From: Solobacterium sp.
Lineage (GTDB): Bacteria; Bacillota_I; Bacilli_A; Erysipelotrichales; Erysipelotrichaceae
Direction: 5' to 3'
NCBI GenBank assembly: GCA_017420585.1
Contig: JAFOIT010000082.1
Location: 1-36,102, forward strand
Length of the DNA stretch: 36,102 nucleotides
The position numbers and the translations under genes were made by a program. The notes beneath the pieces were generated by a model. That model searched no databases. It was not told where the DNA came from and was given only the letters and a program-made list of their open reading frames with translations. This document shows, piece after piece, positions 1-8,091 of the stretch (positions within the stretch are counted from its first letter, which is position 1; the number at the start of each line of letters is the position of its first letter).

Positions 1-326
1 ATGCTTGGGAACTCTGGCGTCGCAAGGCCTCCATCGGTTATCGGCTGCGCCGGGAATACTGGGGCAGGGGGATTGCCACGGCAGTTGCCCGGCTGCTCAG
101 GGAATACCTGTTCAGGACGGCTTACCTGCACACGGTAACGGCACATGTCATGACCGCCAACCGGGCATCGGCGGCAGTCCTCATCAAAGCGGGTTTTCCC
201 GAACGGTACAGCAATGTCGTGGAAGACTGGGGCCTTGATGTATCGGTTCTGGTGGACAAATATGTGCTGAAAGAGGCGGAAGACCTAGCCGAAGAAACAG
301 GCATACGGATCGAAAAAACAGACTGA
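1..326 (+). CDS. GNAT family N-acetyltransferase (C-terminal part, cut by window edge)
   Basis: An open frame starting with the codon at base 3 runs to TGA at 324-326 and has no start codon inside the window, so the gene begins upstream. The first residues read AWELWRRKASIGYRLRREYW, and the stretch continues with GRGIATAVARLL, then HVMTANRASAAVLIKAGF. This is the acetyl-CoA-binding motif A (R/Q-x-x-G-x-G/A) and the following motif B of RimJ/RimL-type GNAT enzymes, which transfer acetyl groups to protein N-termini or small amines. The substrate cannot be told. The last 40 or so residues are acidic and charged, as usual after the GNAT core. A terminator hairpin overlaps the stop codon, so this is the last gene of its transcript. 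Confidence 0.85.
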   Translation, partial: AWELWRRKASIGYRLRREYWGRGIATAVARLLREYLFRTAYLHTVTAHVMTANRASAAVLIKAGFPERYSNVVEDWGLDVSVLVDKYVLKEAEDLAEETGIRIEKTD

Positions 327-347
327 TGCGGCAGCGGCCGCATTTTT
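326..347 (+). terminator. Rho-independent terminator after the GNAT gene
   Basis: Perfect 7-bp stem ATGCGGC (326-332) / GCCGCAT (337-343), loop AGCG, followed by five T (343-347). The stem begins at the last base of the stop codon. Confidence 0.75.
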
Positions 348-552
348 CATAAAAAACTCACAATTTGTATCAGAACGTGAAGTTGGCGGTTTTGGCTGAC
401 GGTCAAAAAGACGGAAAGTAAACATATGGAGGCATATTTTAGCGGTTTATCAAGCAAAAAAGAAGGGTTTAACAAAACCTGAAAAATAAAATGATCTTTG
501 CCGGAGAATTGGATATAAACACGAATTCTTATCAGGATGTGATATGCCGTGT
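348..552. other. AT-rich gap with no convincing gene
   Basis: This stretch is visibly richer in A and T than its neighbours. It holds only very short open frames: an 18-codon frame from the ATG at 426, preceded by a GGAAAG, and a 30-codon frame from the ATG at 491 that has no ribosome site. A minus-strand frame of about 73 codons would need a TTG start. None resembles a known protein. I read it as non-coding DNA or a decayed gene upstream of the sugar operon promoter. Confidence 0.4.
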
Positions 553-581
553 TTGCGAAATCCTTCAAGGCCCGCTATACT
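553..581 (+). promoter_or_regulatory. Candidate sigma-A promoter of the sugar ABC operon
   Basis: TTGCGA (553-558), 17-base spacer, TATACT (576-581). Four of six -35 bases and five of six -10 bases match consensus. It would give a leader of about 180 bases carrying a GCGGC/GCCGC dyad (596-615 region) and the operator-like site at 724. It is the best promoter match in the gap, but unproven. Confidence 0.45.
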
Positions 582-723
582 GAAAACAGTAATCTGCGGC
601 TTTTACATAAGGCCGCGAACCACATACAGAATCATTCCACACGCCTGTTCCGTTTCCTGAGAAGCCGTTTTTCATGATCATGGTTTTACAGAAGCAGTCC
701 TGAACTGTCGAAATGCCCATCGA

Positions 724-737
724 TGTAAGCGGTTACA
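724..737. promoter_or_regulatory. CcpA cre-type / LacI-family operator before the sugar ABC operon
   Basis: TGTAAGCGGTTACA is a dyad (TGTAA-N4-TTACA) with the central CG typical of LacI-family sites. It fits the Gram-positive catabolite-response consensus TGWAANCGNTNWCA at every position. It lies 32 bases before the binding-protein ATG and downstream of the only good promoter match, where a bound repressor would act as a roadblock. CcpA or a local LacI-family repressor would explain it; no regulator gene is adjacent in the window. Confidence 0.7.
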
Positions 738-769
738 CCAGGAAACGGACAAATAGAAGGGAGAATAGA

Positions 770-2074
770 ATGAAAAAGCTACTTTCAGCAATGCTTGCGC
801 TTGCCCTGCTGGCAGGGTGCAGCAACTCTTCATCCGGCGGAAATTCTTCCGGCGGTTCAGATACAGACGGCAAGATCGCCATCGAATTCTGGCTGGCCCA
901 GGGCAACAATGTCATGGACCTGGTCAATGAAGAAATTGCCAAGTTCAACGAATCCCAGGACAAGTATGTTGTGACTGCTGTCCAGCAGGAAAACTATGTA
1001 AAGACATTCTCCAACCTGCAGGCAGCCATCGCCGGCAAGAACGCCCCGGATGTCGTGCTTCTTGACACTGCCCCGGCCAGACAGCTCTATGAGAAGGGCG
1101 CCCTGGTACCGTTTGTTGCCTTCCAGGCAGATGACGCGGACTTCAATGCGGATGACTTCTATGCGGTTTATGCCGATCAGGGCAAGTATACCGACGGGAC
1201 AACGTTTGCCCGGCCGTGGTACGGCACCATTCAGATTGCCTACTACAGTGTGGAAGCGTTTGAAAAGGCGGGTGTTGATCCGGCTTCCATCAAGTCCTGG
1301 CAGGATCTTGTCGCAGCCGGTCCGAAGTTCAAGGATGCCGGATACCAGTATGTCTGGGAACCGATGGGCGGCGACTCGAAGAACCTGATTGACGCAGCTT
1401 TTGCCAACGGTGCAAAGGTCTTCTCCGATGACGGCAAGACCGTGACCATCAACTCCCCGGAATGGGTTGAAGTCTGGGAAAGCTTCCGCGGCTGGATCCA
1501 TGATGACGGATACATGCAGACAAAGTGGAACGGCATTGACGACTGGGTCTACTGGTATGACACCATCGATGATGTCATCGAAGGCAGGGCTGCCGGCTAC
1601 ACCGGCTCCCCGGTTGATTCCGTTGACTTCGACTTCAACGTGATCCGCCCGCTCGAGCAGTTCGGCTGGAAGGACAATGTCTCGCTGCCGTGGGCCCAGG
1701 CACTGATGCTGTGCATGCCGGCCGGCGGTTCTGAAGAAGAACAGCAGGGCGCATATGAATTCATCAAGTTCCTGACCAATCCGGAAAACCAGGCAGCCTA
1801 CACGATGCTGACAACATATCCGGCTGCCAACAAGAAGGTAACGGAAGTACCGGAATACAAGAAGTTCCTGGAAGAGAACCCGGTCGCTGCCGTCCTGCTG
1901 GCACAGTCTGAACATGCGGCAATCTACCCGGTTGATCCGACCGGCGGAAAGATTCTGGACGAATTGAACATTGCTGCAGAAAAGATCGAAATTGAAGGTG
2001 TTTCCGCTCAGGAAGCGCTGGATGAAGCCCAGGCAAATGCCCAGATTGCCCTGGATGAGGCATTGGGAAACTAA
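770..2074 (+). CDS. Carbohydrate ABC transporter substrate-binding lipoprotein (CUT1 family)
   Basis: 434 residues. The start is the ATG at 770, preceded by AAGGGAG six bases away; a longer frame from 713 has no ribosome site and would bury the signal peptide. The N-terminus MKKLL...LALLAGC is a lipoprotein signal with lipobox LAGC, lipidated Cys17, followed by a Ser/Gly-rich linker (SNSSSGGNSSGG). The mature part is a family-1 solute-binding protein (SBP_bac_1): a FWLAQGN-type first strand, IAGKNAPDVVLLDTAP, a Trp/Tyr-rich middle (WVYWYDTIDD) suited to sugar stacking, and the usual AYEFIKFLTNPENQAAY helix. It should deliver a sugar or oligosaccharide to the two permeases encoded downstream. 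The exact sugar cannot be read from the sequence. First gene of the operon; a strong hairpin follows its stop codon, probably helping to keep this component in excess over the membrane parts. Confidence 0.9.
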   Translation: MKKLLSAMLALALLAGCSNSSSGGNSSGGSDTDGKIAIEFWLAQGNNVMDLVNEEIAKFNESQDKYVVTAVQQENYVKTFSNLQAAIAGKNAPDVVLLDTAPARQLYEKGALVPFVAFQADDADFNADDFYAVYADQGKYTDGTTFARPWYGTIQIAYYSVEAFEKAGVDPASIKSWQDLVAAGPKFKDAGYQYVWEPMGGDSKNLIDAAFANGAKVFSDDGKTVTINSPEWVEVWESFRGWIHDDGYMQTKWNGIDDWVYWYDTIDDVIEGRAAGYTGSPVDSVDFDFNVIRPLEQFGWKDNVSLPWAQALMLCMPAGGSEEEQQGAYEFIKFLTNPENQAAYTMLTTYPAANKKVTEVPEYKKFLEENPVAAVLLAQSEHAAIYPVDPTGGKILDELNIAAEKIEIEGVSAQEALDEAQANAQIALDEALGN

Positions 2075-2095
2075 GCAGTTCCGCTGTTATTTCCG

Positions 2096-2131
2096 GCAGC
2101 CGCAGCATGGCTGCGGCTGCTTTGCTGTTTT
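2096..2131 (+). promoter_or_regulatory. Intra-operon hairpin after the binding-protein gene
   Basis: Perfect 10-bp stem GCAGCCGCAG (2096-2105) / CTGCGGCTGC (2111-2120), loop CATGG, followed by TTTGCTGTTTT. The T tract is interrupted, so it is more likely a leaky terminator or 3'-end mRNA stabiliser than a full stop. The next gene's ribosome site (GAAAGGAG) lies just after it. Confidence 0.7.
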
Positions 2132-2145
2132 GAAAGGAGCAACTC

Positions 2146-3243
2146 ATGGCCGAAATCATTCTGAAAAATATTACGAAGGAATACGAGAACGGTTTCCAGG
2201 CAGTCAAGAACATCAACCTGGAGATTAAAGATAATGAATTTGTCATCCTGGTCGGCCCATCCGGCTGCGGCAAGTCCACAACCCTGCGCATGATTGCCGG
2301 ACTGGAGGATATCAGTGAAGGTGATCTGTATCTGGACGGGAACCGCATCAATGATGTACCGCCGCAGAACCGGGATATCGCGATGGTCTTTCAGAACTAT
2401 GCCCTGTATCCCCACATGACCGTCTATCAGAACATTGCCTACAGCCTTAAGATCAAGAAGGTTCCGAAGGATGAAATTGACCGGCGGGTGAAGGAAGTTG
2501 CCGCTTCGCTGGGGCTGACGGAACTGCTTGACCGGCGGCCGGGCCAGCTGTCAGGCGGCCAGAAGCAGCGCGTTGCCATGGGCCGGGCAATTATCCGGCA
2601 TCCGAAGGCCTTCCTGATGGATGAACCGCTCTCGAACCTGGACGCCAAGCTGCGCGGGCAGATGCGGGTCGAAATTGCCGACCTGTACCAGCGTCTGAAT
2701 ACAACGTTTATTTATGTTACCCATGATCAGACAGAAGCCATGACGCTGGGCACCAAGATCGTAGTCATGAAGGATGGGGAAATCCAGCAGACCGACAGTC
2801 CGACCAACCTGTTCAATTATCCGGTCAACAAGTTCGTGGCCGGTTTCATCGGCACCCCGGCAATGAATTTCTTCGATGCCGAATGTACGGAAGAGGACGG
2901 CATGGTGGTGCTGCGGACAGCGGACGGCATGATTCCGCTGCCGGAAGAAAAAGCCGCAAAACTGAAAGAAGGCGGCTGGCTCGGGAAAACTGTCTCTGCC
3001 GGCATCCGGCCGGAGCATGTCCGGCTTTGTACGGAAGCCGAAGCAGCTTTCAAAGGCACCGTATCGGTATTTGAACTGCTCGGCAGCAATGCCATCATCT
3101 ATGTGCAGTGCGGCGATCAGAGAATCATCATGAATACCGATGAAACCGACCGGCAGGAGCATGGCAGTGAAGTCTGCCTGAAGCCGCTGGCGGAGAAACT
3201 GCATATCTTTGACCCGGAAACAGAAAGGACCATTACAAACTGA
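2146..3243 (+). CDS. ugpC: Sugar ABC transporter ATP-binding protein (MalK/MsmK/UgpC type)
   Basis: 365 residues, start ATG 2146 after GAAAGGAG. It energises uptake by the permease pair encoded next. Visible ABC motifs in order: Walker A GPSGCGKST (about 37-45), Q-loop in MVFQNYALYPHM (Gln83), signature LSGGQKQR (135-142), Walker B FLMDEP (156-161), D-loop SNLDAKLR and H-loop His193 (VTHDQTEAM). The C-terminal third (from about 240) is the OB-fold regulatory domain of the MalK group, including GIRPEHVRL. Length is normal for the family. MsmK-like ATPases can serve several importers, so the UgpC label says nothing firm about the substrate. The gene sits between the binding protein and the permeases. 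The stop at 3243 is one base from the next ATG. Confidence 0.92.
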   Translation: MAEIILKNITKEYENGFQAVKNINLEIKDNEFVILVGPSGCGKSTTLRMIAGLEDISEGDLYLDGNRINDVPPQNRDIAMVFQNYALYPHMTVYQNIAYSLKIKKVPKDEIDRRVKEVAASLGLTELLDRRPGQLSGGQKQRVAMGRAIIRHPKAFLMDEPLSNLDAKLRGQMRVEIADLYQRLNTTFIYVTHDQTEAMTLGTKIVVMKDGEIQQTDSPTNLFNYPVNKFVAGFIGTPAMNFFDAECTEEDGMVVLRTADGMIPLPEEKAAKLKEGGWLGKTVSAGIRPEHVRLCTEAEAAFKGTVSVFELLGSNAIIYVQCGDQRIIMNTDETDRQEHGSEVCLKPLAEKLHIFDPETERTITN

Positions 3244-3244
3244 T

Positions 3245-4141
3245 ATGAGCAAGAAGAAGACAAAATACAAGCGCCGGTATGACAGTCTTCCGACCGTTCT
3301 GCTGTTTGTCCTGCCGGCTCTGATTCCGCTGATCGTCTTCTGGATCTATCCGATCCTGCGGTCAATCTATCTGAGTTTCACCAACTGGGATTACATTTCC
3401 CCGACCTATAAAATCGTCTGGTTCAAGAACTATGCCTCGCTGTTCCGCAATCCGCGCTTCTATGAAGCCCTCTGGCATACGGTTGTCTTTACCGCCGGCA
3501 CGCTGTTTCCGACCATTATCCTCGGACTCATCCTGGCCCTGCTGCTGGTGAAGAACTTCCGCGGCAGCGGGATCGTCAAGTTCATTCTCTTCTCCCCGTG
3601 GATCACCCCGACCGTTGCGATTTCCATCGTCTGGTCCTGGATATACAAAGTGGACGGCGGCATTGCCAACACGATCCTGACGAATCTCGGCATGACGCCG
3701 CTGAAGTGGATCAATTCCTCGGATACGGCGATGCTCAGCGTCATCATCGTGACCATCTGGAAATCACTCGGGTACTCGATGATCTTCTACCTGTCCGCGC
3801 TGGAACGGGTGCCGGGGGAACTGTATGAAGCCGGGGCTCTGGACGGGGCGTTCGGCTGGCGGCAGTTTGTGGACATCACGCTGCCTTCCATTTCCCCGAC
3901 CACTTTCTTCCTGTCGATCATCACGATGGTCAATTCCCTGCAGGCCTATGACCAGATCCAGGTGCTTACCCAGGGCGGTCCGGCCGGCAGCACCAGAACC
4001 CTGCTGTACATGTACTATCAGCTGGGTTTCCAGGAATTCAATATGGGGCAGGCAACAGCCGTGGCGGTGGTCATGATCATCCTGACCGCCGGACTCTCGC
4101 TGATCCAGTTCAAGGTCAGCGAAAAGTGGGTTCACTACTGA
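3245..4141 (+). CDS. Sugar ABC transporter permease, MalF/UgpA-like
   Basis: 298 residues. I start it at ATG 3245 (MSKKKTKYKRR), one base after the ATPase stop codon. A longer frame opens at a TTG (3209) inside the ATPase gene but has no better ribosome site. The nearest Shine-Dalgarno-like AAAGGA ends 15 bases upstream, so translation is probably coupled to the upstream gene. The protein has a basic cytoplasmic start, then about six membrane segments (for example 17-40, 78-102, 112-134, 163-184). The EAA loop that docks on the ATPase is at 194-213 (YEAGALDGAFGWRQ...DITLP). This is the standard CUT1 inner-membrane permease; it would pair with the product of the next gene. Confidence 0.92.
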   Translation: MSKKKTKYKRRYDSLPTVLLFVLPALIPLIVFWIYPILRSIYLSFTNWDYISPTYKIVWFKNYASLFRNPRFYEALWHTVVFTAGTLFPTIILGLILALLLVKNFRGSGIVKFILFSPWITPTVAISIVWSWIYKVDGGIANTILTNLGMTPLKWINSSDTAMLSVIIVTIWKSLGYSMIFYLSALERVPGELYEAGALDGAFGWRQFVDITLPSISPTTFFLSIITMVNSLQAYDQIQVLTQGGPAGSTRTLLYMYYQLGFQEFNMGQATAVAVVMIILTAGLSLIQFKVSEKWVHY

Positions 4142-4154
4142 GAAGGGGGATCTT

Positions 4155-5018
4155 ATGAATACACGTTACAGTGACAAAAGATCATTGCCCGTCCGGGTTC
4201 TTTCCCTGCTGGGCAAGATACTGATTCTCGGCACCGCCAGTATCTTTACGGCGTTCCCGTTTATCTGGATGATCATTTCCTCCCTGAAGACCAAGGCGGA
4301 GATCCTGAACACGGATATCTTCCTGCCGACCAGCCCGCAGTGGTCCAACATCACCGGCATTATCTTCAATTCGCCGATTCCGAAGTATATCTTCAATTCG
4401 GCCTGGGTCTCGCTGGTGATCGTTGCCCTGCAGATTGTGACCGGGGCCATGCTGGCATACGCACTGGTCTTCCTGAAATTCAGGACGAACAAGCTGCTGT
4501 TCACGATCGTCATGGGGACGTATATGCTGCCGGTGGCGGCGACGTACATTCCCAGCTACATCATCCTGGCAGACTGGCACATGCTGGACTCCTTCCGGGG
4601 CTTGATCATCTCCAGCACCGTCAGTATCTTCGGCATCTTCCTGCTGCGGCAGGGCTTCATGCAGATTCCCAAGGGACTGGTGGAGGCCGCCCGGATGGAC
4701 GGGGCATCACACTGGCGGGCCCTGTGGGAGATTGTGTGCCCGATGACCAAATCAAGTTTCATTACCTTCGGGCTGATGAATTTCATCTCCACCTACAACA
4801 ACTACATGTGGCCGTCCCTGATCACGAAAACAAGTGACTACTTCCTGGTATCGCAGGGTCTGCGGGCATTCTTTATCCGCGACGGTGCCTACGGTACGGA
4901 GTGGGCGCTGGTCATGGCAGCTTCGGCGGTTGTCGTCGTGCCGCTGCTGGTCCTGTTTGCCTTTACGCAGAAGTGGTTTATCAACGGCATCGGCGGGGAA
5001 ACCGGCATCAAGGGATAA
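4155..5018 (+). CDS. Sugar ABC transporter permease, MalG/UgpE-like
   Basis: 287 residues, start ATG 4155 after GAAGGGGG, 13 bases behind the first permease gene. About six membrane helices, beginning with one at 20-43 containing FPFIWMIISSLKT, which is characteristic of the MalG half. The EAA loop is at 177-196 (VEAARMDGASHWRALWEIVC), with the conserved G-x(n)-P arrangement. The end (QKWFINGIGGETGIKG) is the typical MalG-type cytoplasmic tail with ...GL/GxxGxxKG. It forms the membrane channel with the preceding permease. It is the last gene of the operon: a strong terminator follows directly. Confidence 0.92.
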   Translation: MNTRYSDKRSLPVRVLSLLGKILILGTASIFTAFPFIWMIISSLKTKAEILNTDIFLPTSPQWSNITGIIFNSPIPKYIFNSAWVSLVIVALQIVTGAMLAYALVFLKFRTNKLLFTIVMGTYMLPVAATYIPSYIILADWHMLDSFRGLIISSTVSIFGIFLLRQGFMQIPKGLVEAARMDGASHWRALWEIVCPMTKSSFITFGLMNFISTYNNYMWPSLITKTSDYFLVSQGLRAFFIRDGAYGTEWALVMAASAVVVVPLLVLFAFTQKWFINGIGGETGIKG

Positions 5019-5027
5019 AAAAAGAAT

Positions 5028-5057
5028 CTGCCGCTTCATGCAGGAGCGGCAGTTTTT
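5028..5057. terminator. Bidirectional terminator between the sugar ABC operon and rarA
   Basis: 8-bp perfect stem CTGCCGCT (5028-5035) / AGCGGCAG (5045-5052), loop TCATGCAGG. It is flanked by an A-run on the left (AAAAAAAGAA) and TTTTTATT on the right, so it can stop transcription from both convergent genes. Confidence 0.85.
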
Positions 5058-6396
5058 ATTTATTCTTTTTTTCCATTTCCAGATGGGCTTTTTTCCAGGC
5101 GGCGATCTGTTCTTTTCGTTCCCTGACCCGTTTTTCAACGCCCTGGTCCGTCGGGTTGTAGTATGTCCTGCCGACCAGGGAGTCCGGCAGGCACTGCATG
5201 GTGCTCAGTTTGTCAGCGGTATCATGGGCATATACATAATCCCTGCCGTAGCCGAGATCCTTCATCAGGGAAGTCGGGGCATTGCGGATCTGCAGGGGCA
5301 CCGGTTCATCCAGCATCTCCAGGGCATCGGCCTTGGCGGTGTTGTAAGCTACATCCAGGGCATTGGACTTGGGTGCCAGGGAACAGAAGACCACCGCATG
5401 GGTCAGGTGGACACTGCATTCCGGCATGCCCAGGAACTGGCAGGCCTGATAGGCATCGATGCACACGCCCAGGCAGCGGGAATCGGCCATGCCGACATCT
5501 TCCGAGGCAAACCGCACAATCCGCCGGGCCACGTACAGAGGGTCTTCACCGGCTTCCAGCATGCGGGCCAGCCAGTAGACGGCGGCGTCGACATCACTGT
5601 TGCGCATGGATTTATGCAGGGCGGAGATCAGGTTATAGTGTTCTTCGCCTTTTTTGTCATAGAGCAGGGTTTTGCCGGAGATGCACTGCTTGATGGTCTC
5701 CCTGGTCACACGGGATTCGCGGCCGCTGCCTTCCCCGTTCATGACCGCCAGCTCCAGCGTATTCAGGGCGGTCCGGGCATCCCCGTTGGCATAGCGGGCA
5801 ATCAGTTCCAGGTCATCGTCAGAGATGGTGATCTGCCACTCACCGAAGCCGCGGGGATCCGTGATGGCCCGCTTCAGCAGCCAGACCAGGTCCTCGGTCG
5901 AAAGGGCCTCCAGGACGAAGACCTTGCAGCGGGAAAGCAGGGCCGAGTTGATCTCAAAGGACGGGTTCTCGGTGGTCGCACCGATCAGGATGATCGAACC
6001 GCGCTCAACATAGGGCAGGAAGGCATCCTGCTGGGCTTTGTTGAAACGGTGGATCTCATCCACGAAAACAATGGTCTTGGTTCCGAGCGAGCGGTTCTGT
6101 TCGGCTTTGGCCATGACATCCTTGATTTCCTTGATGCCGCTGGTGACAGCGGAGAAGTTGATGAACCGGGCTTTGGTGGAAGTGGCGATGATACGGGCCA
6201 GGGTGGTCTTGCCGACTCCGGGAGGGCCCCAGAAAATCATGGACTGCACTTCATCGCGGTCAATCATCTTGCGCAGGATTTTCCCGTCTGAGATCAGCTG
6301 CCGCTGGCCGGCATAATCATCGAGCGTCTCCGGCCGCATGCGGTCAGCGAGCGGGGTGGTGGTTGCCCGGATATCGAATAGAGAACTCTGTTCCAT
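5056..6396 (-). CDS. rarA: Replication-associated recombination protein RarA (MgsA), AAA+ ATPase
   Basis: 446 residues, a normal length for RarA/MgsA/WRNIP1. It starts at the ATG at 6396, preceded on the minus strand by GAGGAAAG. Family knowledge: a clamp-loader-like ATPase that acts at stalled replication forks. Visible parts: N-terminal ADRMRPETLDDYAGQ (18-31), Walker A GPPGVGKT (57-64), Walker B IVFVDEIHRFNK (109-120), sensor 1 IGATTENPSFE (138-148), the SRCKVF arginine-finger box (155-160), and the C-terminal tetramerisation part with LHKSMRNSDVDAAVYWLARML and YVARR. It ends SLVGRTYYNPTDQG...ERKEQIAAWK as usual. It is convergent with the sugar operon and divergent from malQ, with its own promoter region. 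Confidence 0.96.
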   Translation of the reverse strand: MEQSSLFDIRATTTPLADRMRPETLDDYAGQRQLISDGKILRKMIDRDEVQSMIFWGPPGVGKTTLARIIATSTKARFINFSAVTSGIKEIKDVMAKAEQNRSLGTKTIVFVDEIHRFNKAQQDAFLPYVERGSIILIGATTENPSFEINSALLSRCKVFVLEALSTEDLVWLLKRAITDPRGFGEWQITISDDDLELIARYANGDARTALNTLELAVMNGEGSGRESRVTRETIKQCISGKTLLYDKKGEEHYNLISALHKSMRNSDVDAAVYWLARMLEAGEDPLYVARRIVRFASEDVGMADSRCLGVCIDAYQACQFLGMPECSVHLTHAVVFCSLAPKSNALDVAYNTAKADALEMLDEPVPLQIRNAPTSLMKDLGYGRDYVYAHDTADKLSTMQCLPDSLVGRTYYNPTDQGVEKRVRERKEQIAAWKKAHLEMEKKNK

Positions 6397-6457
6397 AGTC
6401 TTTCCTCACGGTTCTATTGTACTACAAAGAAGCTGACAGCAATTGTCCGAGTAGCAG

Positions 6458-6487
6458 CCGGAAAAGGACACAGCAAAACCTTTCCGG
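6458..6487. repeat. Inverted repeat between rarA and malQ
   Basis: CCGGAAAAGG (6458-6467) and CCTTTCCGG (6479-6487) form a dyad with one extra A in the left arm and an 11-base centre. No T tract follows on either strand, so it is not an obvious terminator. An operator for one of the divergent genes is possible. Confidence 0.4.
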
Positions 6488-6567
6488 ATGGAGTACAATA
6501 ATCTCAGTATAAAGAGGAGCGAACCGGGAACCGCAGGGTTTCCGGCAGGTTCAGGAGGATCATGAAT

Positions 6568-8082
6568 ATGAAACGATCGGCTGGAATACTTATGCCGCTC
6601 AGTGCGCTGGACGGCCCGTACGGCATCGGCACAATGGGCAGACAGGCCCGGAAATTTGTTGATTTCCTGGCCCGGGCAGGACAGAAATACTGGCAGATAC
6701 TGCCGCTGGGCCCGACCGGATACGGGGATTCGCCGTATTCCTGCTTTTCTTCGTTTGCCGGCAATCCGTATCTGATTGACCTGGACCTGCTGGCTGACCG
6801 CGGCCTTCTGAAAAAGGAAGAGTATGAATGGCTGTATTGGGGCGGTGACCCGTGCCGGGTGGATTACCATGCCCTGTATGAGTACCGGGACAGGGTGCTC
6901 AGGATGGCGGTAGCGCGGCTGCTGGCAGAAGACCCGCAGCATGTAATACAGTTTGCCGAGAAGGAAAAAGACTGGCTGCGGGACTATGCCCTGTTCATGA
7001 CCGCCAAGAAGGTATATGACGGCCAGCCGTTTACGCAATGGCCGGACAAACTGCGCCGGCATGACGCAAGGGAACTGGAACGCTTTGCGGCCGGACACGG
7101 AGATGAAATCATGTTCTGGCAGAGTGTGCAGTATCTCTTCTTCATGCAGTGGACTGCCTTGAAACAGTATGCCGGCCAGCGCGGTATCGAGATTATCGGC
7201 GACCTGCCGATTTATGTGTCTCCCGACAGTGTGGAAGCCTGGTCTTCCCCGGGTTTTTTCCAGCTGGACCGGCAGGGGAAGCCGAAGGAAGTGGCCGGCT
7301 GCCCGCCGGACGGGTTCTCTGCGGACGGCCAGCTGTGGGGCAACCCGCTGTACAACTGGCGGGCGATGAAGAAAGACGGCTATGCCTGGTGGACGGCCAG
7401 GATCCGCCAGCAGCTGCGGTTCTATGATGTCCTGCGCATTGACCATTTCCGCGGCTTTGCCGGCTATTATGCAATTCCGGCAGGGGAAGAGACGGCCCGC
7501 AACGGGGTCTGGAAGAAGGGTCCGGGCATCGACTTTTTCCGGACGGTGGAAGCGCAGCTCCCGGAGATGCAGATCATTGCCGAGGATCTCGGCTTCCTGA
7601 CGCCGGATGTCCTGGAGATGCTGGCGGAAACCGGCTATCCGGGCATGAAAGTGCTGGAATTCGCTTTTGACCCGGACGATCCCGACAATGAATACCTGCC
7701 GCACAATTTTACGGAAAACTGCATCGTCTATGCCGGCACGCACGACAATGACACCGTTCAGGGATGGATGGCCAACACCCCGAAGGAAAGCACGGACCTG
7801 GCCCGGCAGTACATGGGCCTGAATGAACAGGAAGGGTATCACTGGGGCATGATCCGCACGGCTTATACCAGTGTGGCGAAAATTGCTGTCATCCAGCTGC
7901 AGGATTTCCTCGGCCTGGGCAGTGAGGCCCGTATGAATACACCGTCGACGCTCGGAAACAACTGGGTCTGGCGGGTCAGCCCGGGGGCATATACAGATGA
8001 CCTGGCTGACCGGATTGCGCAGCTGACCGGGCTCTGCGGCCGGCTGGTCAAGGAAGAAACAGAAACGGAAGCGGACGAATAA
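6568..8082 (+). CDS. malQ: 4-alpha-glucanotransferase (amylomaltase, GH77)
   Basis: 504 residues from ATG 6568. An in-frame ATG at 6562 exists, but AGGAGG (6553-6558) is only 3 bases from it and 9 from 6568. MalQ moves glucan chains between maltodextrins, releasing glucose, in the cytoplasm. GH77 landmarks (numbered from 6562; subtract 2 for the 6568 start): SALDGPYGIGTMG near the N-terminus, WQILPLGPTGYGDSPYS (44-60), GDLPIYV (213-219), nucleophile Asp294 in LRIDHFRGF, acid/base Glu341 in IIAEDLG, and Asp395 in GTHDNDT. It ends with WR.SPG..T as in bacterial amylomaltases. All catalytic residues are present and the length is typical. The close sugar importer makes maltodextrin use plausible. 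No clear terminator follows, only a long dyad before the tRNA genes. Confidence 0.96.
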   Translation: MKRSAGILMPLSALDGPYGIGTMGRQARKFVDFLARAGQKYWQILPLGPTGYGDSPYSCFSSFAGNPYLIDLDLLADRGLLKKEEYEWLYWGGDPCRVDYHALYEYRDRVLRMAVARLLAEDPQHVIQFAEKEKDWLRDYALFMTAKKVYDGQPFTQWPDKLRRHDARELERFAAGHGDEIMFWQSVQYLFFMQWTALKQYAGQRGIEIIGDLPIYVSPDSVEAWSSPGFFQLDRQGKPKEVAGCPPDGFSADGQLWGNPLYNWRAMKKDGYAWWTARIRQQLRFYDVLRIDHFRGFAGYYAIPAGEETARNGVWKKGPGIDFFRTVEAQLPEMQIIAEDLGFLTPDVLEMLAETGYPGMKVLEFAFDPDDPDNEYLPHNFTENCIVYAGTHDNDTVQGWMANTPKESTDLARQYMGLNEQEGYHWGMIRTAYTSVAKIAVIQLQDFLGLGSEARMNTPSTLGNNWVWRVSPGAYTDDLADRIAQLTGLCGRLVKEETETEADE

Positions 8083-8091
8083 CCGAAAACA

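Noticed and set aside
347-568. 73-codon minus-strand open frame in the first gap
   Set aside because: Needs a TTG start, has no ribosome site and no resemblance to known proteins.
857-1915. Long minus-strand open frame across the binding-protein gene
   Set aside because: It is antisense to a clearly recognised lipoprotein gene, has no family resemblance, and follows from the codon bias of the true gene.
4834-6291. 485-codon plus-strand open frame over rarA
   Set aside because: It lies antisense to rarA, whose motifs are all intact; its sequence is rich in Gly, His and Gln with no recognisable domain.
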